Assembly: GCA_026874595.1 (NCBI GenBank)
Contig: CM049322.1
Location: forward strand, 43,958,840 to 44,022,839
Length of the DNA stretch: 64,000 nucleotides
Source: Sipunculus nudus
Taxonomy: Eukaryota; Annelida; Sipuncula; Golfingiida; Sipunculidae
Reading direction: 5' to 3'
Shown one piece after another: positions 58,200 through 64,000 of this stretch (position 1 is the first letter of the stretch; each line of letters opens with the position of its first letter). The notes under the pieces are model-generated. The model saw only the letters and a program-made list of their open reading frames with translations. It had not been told where the DNA came from and made no database searches. Made by a program: the position numbers and the translations under genes.

Positions 58200-59648
58200 T
58201 TATCCCCAGAAAAGTCCATGATCTGGTATGTTGTGGTTGGCTGGGTCCTCGTCCGGAATTCTAAGTAAAACTTCTTTATAGTTCTGTACTCTGGTTTTTA
58301 CTTGTTCTTGATCCCGGTTTTGGTGTGCGTGCATGAGTTTCAAGTACTTGTTAAAAAGAATATTGATGATATGATCATAGTTTTGGTGATTTAGTGGCAT
58401 CCCAATCATGTTTAAAGCATACATAAATTCCTTGGAGCATCTGTTTACTAAGTCCATTTCAGTATCTGCGTCTTGGTAATACATCTGACTTGTGGCAAGA
58501 TGATAAAAAAGTTGAGTTGGGGTCAATGACTCTGTGTTTGTTGATGTTTCCTGCTGAGTGGCTGATGGCTCTGTATATGTTGAAATTGTTGCAGTAGCTG
58601 GTTTTTTCTGTTTCTTCGTTTGGGTGTGTTGTGTTTTCACAGTAGGTGGAGGAGTAGTCTGGGTTAACTTTGTTCTGGAGGTGACTTGGTCTGTCTGAAT
58701 CTGTTTTGTTTTGACTTTTGTTGCAGGCGGATCTGTCTGTGTGGTCTTGGCTTCCTTGGCCGGAGATGGTGGTAGTGGAGATAACATCGGAGGTAAGTCT
58801 ATTTCCATGGCAACGTCTGAACTGGCCGGAGTGTATGTAAGCGATCTCCTGGTTTGAAGTGTAGATCGTTCCTCTTGAGTTTTAGTTGGTGTCTGTTCTG
58901 GTTGTGCCTTGGCGTGTAAGAGTTGTTTCCTAAGTTGTCGATAGGTGGCGCATCCTTTGTAGCTGCTGGCATGGTTCTGTTGACAATTGAAACACCTGTT
59001 GCTTGTTTGTTTACAATTTCTAGTGTGATGACCTGGGTCTCCGCACTTGTAACATCTTTGAGTATTGTTGCATCCACGTGCTGGGTGCCCCCATTCACAG
59101 CAACGACCACAGAAAGGCAGGTAAACATCTTGATATTGTTCTATCTGATATCTATTGTAGGCGAGTGTTAATCCGTCTTGTAACGCTTGACTGGCGCTGT
59201 GAGAGTCATTGAAAATGACTTTTACTCTGTGTGTAGGCTGTTGGTTGCGGGCGTTCTTGAGGCGGATCACTTGAGTGGCTGATGGAAGTTTTTCTTGAAT
59301 CAGTTGTAGTAGTTCTGACTCGGAGGTCTGTGGGTGGATCCCTTTAACTACAATAGGGAACTCTTTTGGCTTGAAATTGGATCTGGTGCGTTTCTTTGGT
59401 CGATGAGTTGTAGTCTTGATATGGGTGATATGACGGAATTCCGGTGTTGTGACCCACTCTGTCTTGTTGCGGAGTCGTGGCAAATGCTGTGTTTCTGTCG
59501 GGTGTACGTATAGGTAGTTTCTGGACTTGGTTGCGGCATCGAAAATGATGTCGGGGAAGGTCTTCTTGAGCAGTTTGTACAATGCAAATCTGTTCTCTAA
59601 TACTGTAGGGTTTACTCCCTCAATGAGTAGTCCCGTGGGGTTTTCCAT
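58200..59648 (-). CDS. Gag-like ORF1 protein of family C (C1)
   Basis: 482 residues from the ATG at 59648 (AGCATGG, strong context; homology with B begins here). Two more in-frame ATGs lie 6 and 3 codons upstream in a palindrome. Domains as in B: N-terminal domain, RRM-like about 95-176, knuckles C180-C193, C199-C212 and C219-C233, a long linker with TTQTD, QIQTD, LTQTT and HTQTK, and a C-terminal domain (LTPTQLFYHLATSQMYYQ...). The acidic tail of B is missing. It differs from the C2 protein at only four positions (Ile/Thr, Pro/Thr, Leu/Trp and the last residue Gly/Glu). Confidence 0.85.
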   Translation of the reverse strand: MENPTGLLIEGVNPTVLENRFALYKLLKKTFPDIIFDAATKSRNYLYVHPTETQHLPRLRNKTEWVTTPEFRHITHIKTTTHRPKKRTRSNFKPKEFPIVVKGIHPQTSESELLQLIQEKLPSATQVIRLKNARNQQPTHRVKVIFNDSHSASQALQDGLTLAYNRYQIEQYQDVYLPFCGRCCEWGHPARGCNNTQRCYKCGDPGHHTRNCKQTSNRCFNCQQNHASSYKGCATYRQLRKQLLHAKAQPEQTPTKTQEERSTLQTRRSLTYTPASSDVAMEIDLPPMLSPLPPSPAKEAKTTQTDPPATKVKTKQIQTDQVTSRTKLTQTTPPPTVKTQHTQTKKQKKPATATISTYTEPSATQQETSTNTESLTPTQLFYHLATSQMYYQDADTEMDLVNRCSKEFMYALNMIGMPLNHQNYDHIINILFNKYLKLMHAHQNRDQEQVKTRVQNYKEVLLRIPDEDPANHNIPDHGLFWG

Positions 59649-59666
59649 GCTTGTCATGACAAGCAT
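59647..59666. promoter_or_regulatory. 20-bp perfect palindrome over the start codons of family C ORF1
   Basis: ATGCTTGTCATGACAAGCAT, read identically on both strands. In the mRNA it contains two AUGs and overlaps the third, the preferred start. It recurs at 61432-61451 and 63217-63236. Absent from B, D and E. Confidence 0.7.
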
Positions 59667-59708
59667 AAAGACGGCGAAAAGCACGCAAAATGAAGCTCTG
59701 TCGAAAAA

Positions 59709-59743
59709 CACGTCCACACTAGTGAAGCGCTAACACGTGACTG
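59709..59743 (-). promoter_or_regulatory. Candidate Inr + DPE promoter of family C
   Basis: CAGTC at the element start and GGACGTG (59715-59709) at +28 to +34. Repeated at 61494-61528 and 63279-63313. Confidence 0.5.
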
Positions 59744-59756
59744 TAATTTTGGGGGT
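59744..59756. repeat. TAATTTTGGGGGT at the C1/C2 junction
   Basis: Single 13-bp copy between tandem units; also at 61529-61541 (C2/C3) and 63314-63326 (C3/C4). Confidence 0.75.
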
Positions 59757-59785
59757 AAACTGAACTGAAACATGTATTTTACTTC

Positions 59786-59837
59786 CTCAGACACACATGG
59801 TTGAGCCGGACTGAGTCCGACGTCCCAGTGGTCTCTT
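59786..59837 (-). other. Shared 3'-terminal RNA structure, C2
   Basis: Same as in C1. Confidence 0.75.
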
Positions 59838-59984
59838 TAGAAGAATTTTGAATTTAGTCCAAAAAATCCCGTGATGTTATTCAGGGAAAATCGTTGGTCA
59901 CGTTCGCTGAAGTCTGACAAATAGCCGTGGTGGACTCTATGGTGTTTTGGTATCTTCCTCGGAGTAAATGCTAATTTTCAAGGT

Positions 59985-61433
59985 TTATTCCCAGAAAAGT
60001 CCATGATCTGGTATGTTGTGGTTGGCTGGGTCCTCGTCCGGAATTCTAAGTAAAACTTCTTTATAGTTCTGTACTCTAGTTTTTACTTGTTCTTGATCCC
60101 GGTTTTGGTGTGCGTGCATGAGTTTCCAGTACTTGTTAAAAAGAATATTGATGATATGATCATAGTTTTGGTGATTTAGTGGCATCCCAATCATGTTTAA
60201 AGCATACATAAATTCCTTGGAGCATCTGTTTACTAAGTCCATTTCAGTATCTGCGTCTTGGTAATACATCTGACTTGTGGCAAGATGATAAAAAAGTTGA
60301 GTTGGGGTCAATGACTCTGTGTTTGTTGATGTTTCCTGCTGAGTGGCTGATGGCTCTGTATATGTTGAAATTGTTGCAGTAGCTGTTTTTTTCTGTTTCT
60401 TCGTTTGGGTGTGTTGTGTTTTCACAGTAGGTGGAGGAGTAGTCTGGGTTAACTTTGTTCTGGAGGTGACTTGGTCTGTCTGAATCTGTTTTGTTTTGAC
60501 TTTTGTTGCAGGCGGATCTGTCTGTGTGGTCTTGGCTTCCTTGGCCGGAGATGGTGGTAGTGGAGATAACATCGGAGGTAAGTCTATTTCCATGGCAACG
60601 TCTGAACTGGCCGGAGTGTATGTAAGCGATCTCCTGGTTTGAAGTGTAGATCGTTCCTCTTGAGTTTTAGTTGGTGTCTGTTCTGGTTGTGCCTTGGCGT
60701 GTAAGAGTTGTTTCCTAAGTTGTCGATAGGTGGCGCATCCTTTGTAGCTGCTGGCATGGTTCTGTTGACAATTGAAACACCTGTTGCTTGTTTGTTTACA
60801 ATTTCTAGTGTGATGACCTGGGTCTCCGCACTTGTAACATCTTTGAGTATTGTTGCATCCACGTGCTGGGTGCCCCCATTCACAGCAACGACCACAGAAA
60901 GGCAGGTAAACATCTTGATATTGTTCTGTCTGATATCTATTGTAGGCGAGTGTTAATCCGTCTTGTAACGCTTGACTGGCGCTGTGAGAGTCATTGAAAA
61001 TGACTTTTACTCTGTGTGTAGGCTGTTGGTTGCGGGCGTTCTTGAGGCGGATCACTTGAGTGGCTGATGGAAGTTTTTCTTGAATCAGTTGTAGTAGTTC
61101 TGACTCGGAGGTCTGTGGGTGGATCCCTTTAACTACAATAGGGAACTCTTTTGGCTTGAAATTGGATCTGGTGCGTTTCTTTGGTCGATGAGTTGTAGTC
61201 TTGATATGGGTGATATGACGGAATTCCGGTGTTGTGACCCACTCTGTCTTGTTGCGGAGTCGTGGCAAATGCTGTGTTTCTGTCGGGTGTACGTATAGGT
61301 AGTTTCTGGACTTGGTTGCGGCATCGAAAATGATGTCGGGGAAGGTCTTCTTGAGCAGTTTGTACAATGCAAATCTGTTCTCTAATACTGTAGGGTTTAC
61401 TCCCTCAATGAGTAGTCCCGTGGGGTTTTCCAT
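59985..61433 (-). CDS. Gag-like ORF1 protein of family C (C2)
   Basis: 482 residues, intact, with the same domains and start as C1. The linker has Thr where C1 and C3 have Pro (KKQKKTATAT), and Trp replaces Leu in FNKYWKLMHAH. Confidence 0.85.
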   Translation of the reverse strand: MENPTGLLIEGVNPTVLENRFALYKLLKKTFPDIIFDAATKSRNYLYVHPTETQHLPRLRNKTEWVTTPEFRHITHIKTTTHRPKKRTRSNFKPKEFPIVVKGIHPQTSESELLQLIQEKLPSATQVIRLKNARNQQPTHRVKVIFNDSHSASQALQDGLTLAYNRYQTEQYQDVYLPFCGRCCEWGHPARGCNNTQRCYKCGDPGHHTRNCKQTSNRCFNCQQNHASSYKGCATYRQLRKQLLHAKAQPEQTPTKTQEERSTLQTRRSLTYTPASSDVAMEIDLPPMLSPLPPSPAKEAKTTQTDPPATKVKTKQIQTDQVTSRTKLTQTTPPPTVKTQHTQTKKQKKTATATISTYTEPSATQQETSTNTESLTPTQLFYHLATSQMYYQDADTEMDLVNRCSKEFMYALNMIGMPLNHQNYDHIINILFNKYWKLMHAHQNRDQEQVKTRVQNYKEVLLRIPDEDPANHNIPDHGLFWE

Positions 61434-61570
61434 GCTTGTCATGACAAGCATAAAGACGGCGAAAAGCACGCAAAATGAAGCTCTGTCGAAAAACACGTCC
61501 ACACTAGTGAAGCGCTAACACGTGACTGTAATTTTGGGGGTAAACTGAACTGAAACATGTATTTTACTTC

Positions 61571-61622
61571 CTCAGACACACATGGTTGAGCCGGACTGAG
61601 TCCGACGTCCCAGTGGTCTCTT
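61571..61622 (-). other. Shared 3'-terminal RNA structure, C3
   Basis: Same as in C1. Confidence 0.75.
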
Positions 61623-61769
61623 TAGAAGAATTTTGAATTTAGTCCAAAAAATCCCGTGATGTTATTCAGGGAAAATCGTTGGTCACGTTCGCTGAAGTCT
61701 GACAAATAGCCGTGGTGGACTCTATGGTGTTTTGGTATCTTCCTCGGAGTAAATGCTAATTTTCAAGGT

Positions 61770-63218
61770 TTATTCCCAGAAAAGTCCATGATCTGGTATG
61801 TTGTGGTTGGCTGGGTCCTCGTCCGGAATTCTAAGTAAAACTTCTTTATAGTTCTGTACTCTGGTTTTTACTTGTTCTTGATCCCGGTTTTGGTGTGCGT
61901 GCATGAGTTTCCAGTACTTGTTAAAAAGAATATTGATGATATGATCATAGTTTTGGTGATTTAGTGGCATCCCGATCATGTTTAAAGCATACATAAATTC
62001 CTTGGAGCATCTGTTTACTAAGTCCATTTCAGTATCTGCGTCTTGGTAATACATCTGACTTGTGGCAAGATGATAAAAAAGTTGAGTTGGGGTCAATGAC
62101 TCTGTGTTTGTTGATGTTTCCTGCTGAGTGGCTGATGGCTCTGTATTTGTTGAAATTGTTGCAGTAGCTGGTTTTTTCTGTTTCTTCGTTTGGGTGTGTT
62201 GTGTTTTCACAGTAGGTGGAGGAGTAGTCTGGGTTAACTTTGTTCTGGAGGTGACTTGGTCTGTCTGAATCTGTTTTGTTTTGACTTTTGTTGCAGGCGG
62301 ATCTGTCTGTGTGGTCTTGGCTTCCTTGGCCGGAGATGGTGGTAGTGGAGATAACATCGGAGGTAAGTCTATTTCCATGGCAACGTCTGAACTGGCCGGA
62401 GTGTATGTAAGCGATCTCCTGGTTTGAAGTGTAGATCGTTCCTCTTGAGTTTTAGTTGGTGTCTGTTCTGGTTGTGCCTTGGCGTGTAAGAGTTGTTTCC
62501 TAAGTTGTCGATAGGTGGCGCATCCTTTGTAGCTGCTGGCATGGTTCTGTTGACAATTGAAACACCTGTTGCTTGTTTGTTTACAATTTCTAGTGTGATG
62601 ACCTGGGTCTCCGCACTTGTAACATCTTTGAGTATTGTTGCATCCACGTGCTGGGTGCCCCCATTCACAGCAACGACCACAGAAAGGCAGGTAAACATCT
62701 TGATATTGTTCTGTCTGATATCTATTGTAGGCGAGTGTTAATCCGTCTTGTAACGCTTGACTGGCGCTGTGAGAGTCATTGAAAATGACTTTTACTCTGT
62801 GTGTAGGCTGTTGGTTGCGGGCGTTCTTGAGGCGGATCACTTGAGTGGCTGATGGAAGTTTTTCTTGAATCAGTTGTAGTAGTTCTGACTCGGAGGTCTG
62901 TGGGTGGATCCCTTTAACTACAATAGGGAACTCTTTTGGCTTGAAATTGGATCTGGTGCGTTTCTTTGGTCGATGAGTTGTAGTCTTGATATGGGTGATA
63001 TGACGGAATTCCGGTGTTGTGACCCACTCTGTCTTGTTGCGGAGTCGTGGCAAATGCTGTGTTTCTGTCGGGTGTACGTATAGGTAGTTTCTGGACTTGG
63101 TTGCGGCATCGAAAATGATGTCGGGGAAGGTCTTCTTGAGCAGTTTGTACAATGCAAATCTGTTCTCTAATACTGTAGGGTTTACTCCCTCAATGAGTAG
63201 TCCCGTGGGGTTTTCCAT
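61770..63218 (-). CDS. Gag-like ORF1 protein of family C (C3)
   Basis: 482 residues, intact. Differs from C2 by restoring Pro in the linker and by Asn for Tyr in TISTNTEPS. Both features agree with the visible part of C4, so C3 and C4 are the closest pair. Confidence 0.85.
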   Translation of the reverse strand: MENPTGLLIEGVNPTVLENRFALYKLLKKTFPDIIFDAATKSRNYLYVHPTETQHLPRLRNKTEWVTTPEFRHITHIKTTTHRPKKRTRSNFKPKEFPIVVKGIHPQTSESELLQLIQEKLPSATQVIRLKNARNQQPTHRVKVIFNDSHSASQALQDGLTLAYNRYQTEQYQDVYLPFCGRCCEWGHPARGCNNTQRCYKCGDPGHHTRNCKQTSNRCFNCQQNHASSYKGCATYRQLRKQLLHAKAQPEQTPTKTQEERSTLQTRRSLTYTPASSDVAMEIDLPPMLSPLPPSPAKEAKTTQTDPPATKVKTKQIQTDQVTSRTKLTQTTPPPTVKTQHTQTKKQKKPATATISTNTEPSATQQETSTNTESLTPTQLFYHLATSQMYYQDADTEMDLVNRCSKEFMYALNMIGMPLNHQNYDHIINILFNKYWKLMHAHQNRDQEQVKTRVQNYKEVLLRIPDEDPANHNIPDHGLFWE

Positions 63219-63355
63219 GCTTGTCATGACAAGCATAAAGACGGCGAAAAGCACGCAAAATGAAGCTCTGTCGAAAAACACGTCCACACTAGTGAAGCGC
63301 TAACACGTGACTGTAATTTTGGGGGTAAACTGAACTGAAACATGTATTTTACTTC

Positions 63356-63407
63356 CTCAGACACACATGGTTGAGCCGGACTGAGTCCGACGTCCCAGTG
63401 GTCTCTT
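63356..63407 (-). other. Shared 3'-terminal RNA structure, C4
   Basis: Same as in C1. Confidence 0.75.
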
Positions 63408-63554
63408 TAGAAGAATTTTGAATTTAGTCCAAAAAATCCCGTGATGTTATTCAGGGAAAATCGTTGGTCACGTTCGCTGAAGTCTGACAAATAGCCGTGG
63501 TGGACTCTATGGTGTTTTGGTATCTTCCTCGGAGTAAATGCTAATTTTCAAGGT

Positions 63555-64000
63555 TTATTCCCAGAAAAGTCCATGATCTGGTATGTTGTGGTTGGCTGGG
63601 TCCTCGTCCGGAATTCTAAGTAAAACTTCTTTATAGTTCTGTACTCTGGTTTTTACTTGTTCTTGATCCCGGTTTTGGTGTGCGTGCATGAGTTTCCAGT
63701 ACTTGTTAAAAAGAATATTGATGATATGATCATAGTTTTGGTGATTTAGTGGCATCCCAATCATGTTTAAAGCATACATAAATTCCTTGGAGCATCTGTT
63801 TACTAAGTCCATTTCAGTATCTGCGTCTTGGTAATACATCTGACTTGTGGCAAGATGATAAAAAAGTTGAGTTGGGGTCAATGACTCTGTGTTTGTTGAT
63901 GTTTCCTGCTGAGTGGCTGATGGCTCTGTATTTGTTGAAATTGTTGCAGTAGCTGGTTTTTTCTGTTTCTTCGTTTGGGTGTGTTGTGTTTTCACAGTAG
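63555..64000 (-). CDS. Gag-like ORF1 protein of family C (C4), C-terminal part
   Basis: The visible C-terminal ~148 codons (end of the TQT linker and the C-terminal domain) match C3. The start lies outside the window. Confidence 0.8.
   Translation of the reverse strand, partial: TVKTQHTQTKKQKKPATATISTNTEPSATQQETSTNTESLTPTQLFYHLATSQMYYQDADTEMDLVNRCSKEFMYALNMIGMPLNHQNYDHIINILFNKYWKLMHAHQNRDQEQVKTRVQNYKEVLLRIPDEDPANHNIPDHGLFWE

Larger units (their letters stand above)
57974..59743 (-). mobile_element. Family C unit 1 (C1): ORF1-only retroelement in tandem array
   Basis: A 1770-bp element with an ACTGA-pentamer tail, the shared 3' structure, an intact ORF1 and a 5' end CAGTCACGTGTTAGCGC with GGACGTG exactly at +28 to +34 from the A of CAGTC. 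Units C1-C4 are separated by single TAATTTTGGGGGT copies. The C1 tail is two bases shorter than those of C2-C4. Confidence 0.85.
59757..61528 (-). mobile_element. Family C unit 2 (C2)
   Basis: 1772 bp plus the 13-bp junction gives the 1785-bp period. Nearly identical to C1 and C3, including the non-coding parts. Confidence 0.85.
61542..63313 (-). mobile_element. Family C unit 3 (C3)
   Basis: Third tandem unit, with the same boundaries and junction as C2. Confidence 0.85.
63327..64000 (-). mobile_element. Family C unit 4 (C4), cut by the window end
   Basis: Tail, 3' structure (63356-63407) and the 3' third of the ORF are present, so the array continues to the right. Confidence 0.85.

Noticed and set aside
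59348..59587. Minus-strand and plus-strand side frames inside family C and B ORF1s
   Set aside because: Shadows of the ORF1 reading frame, repeated only because the units repeat.
31631..64000. Proof of a telomeric retrotransposon array
   Set aside because: Orientation (5' ends pointing one way) fits a HeT-A-like end, but the 13-bp duplications of B1, B2, D and E indicate ordinary internal insertion, no TTAGGG repeats are seen, and the chromosome position is unknown.

Overview
This window looks like animal nuclear DNA, most likely from a mollusc and probably a bivalve. It is AT-rich, its one clear host gene has short exons and GT-AG introns, and it is crowded with microsatellites and with repeat types I associate with bivalve genomes. 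I cannot fix the species from the sequence.

The left part (1-31.6 kb) is mostly non-coding. The one well-supported host gene is a three-exon core-2/I-branching type beta-1,6-N-acetylglucosaminyltransferase on the minus strand (2.09-4.67 kb). The rest holds: a possible solo LTR at 6.35 kb; a tRNA-derived SINE-like fragment at 13.0 kb; a 1.84-kb segmental duplication (16.6-18.4 and 20.3-22.1 kb) that carries an identical candidate exon in each copy; between those copies, a long terminal-inverted-repeat element; a hAT-like non-autonomous transposon with CCCGCCCCGC subterminal repeats (22.6-24.1 kb); a possible promoter and first exon with a CRE palindrome (24.6-24.8 kb); a transposase-derived gene fragment (26.1-26.4 kb); and a Helitron-like 3' end behind a ~280-bp tandem repeat (28.6-29.6 kb).

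The right half (31.6-64 kb) is the striking part: a continuous head-to-tail and nested array of non-LTR-like retroelements, all with sense on the minus strand. Four related families (B, C, D and E here) are each about 1.7-1.9 kb and encode only a Gag-like ORF1: a conserved N-terminal domain, an RRM-like region, three zinc knuckles, a linker full of TQT motifs and a C-terminal domain. No reverse transcriptase is present anywhere in the window. A fifth family (A, about 3-4 kb, four copies) has no convincing protein and is full of hairpins. A 3' scrap of a sixth (Z) begins the array.

All six families share a 3'-terminal RNA structure whose stem sequence changes completely between families while pairing is kept, followed by a short pentanucleotide tail. 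B, C and E share a 5' start (CAGTC-like initiator) with an RGACGTG box near +28, which resembles a DPE promoter. Insertions of B, D and E, and the C units, are bounded by direct repeats of 13 bp. Three targets recur (TAATTTTGGGGGT, TAGTGCCATGGCT, GTGAAATTGATAC), and because each insertion duplicates its target, the array can keep growing at the same place. Family C is repeated at least 3.4 times with an exact 1785-bp period at the right edge.

The simplest reading is a community of RT-less retroelements, comparable in logic to Drosophila HeT-A or mammalian HAL1, that share one RNA recognition signal for a reverse transcriptase encoded elsewhere. Whether the array is subtelomeric cannot be decided from this window.
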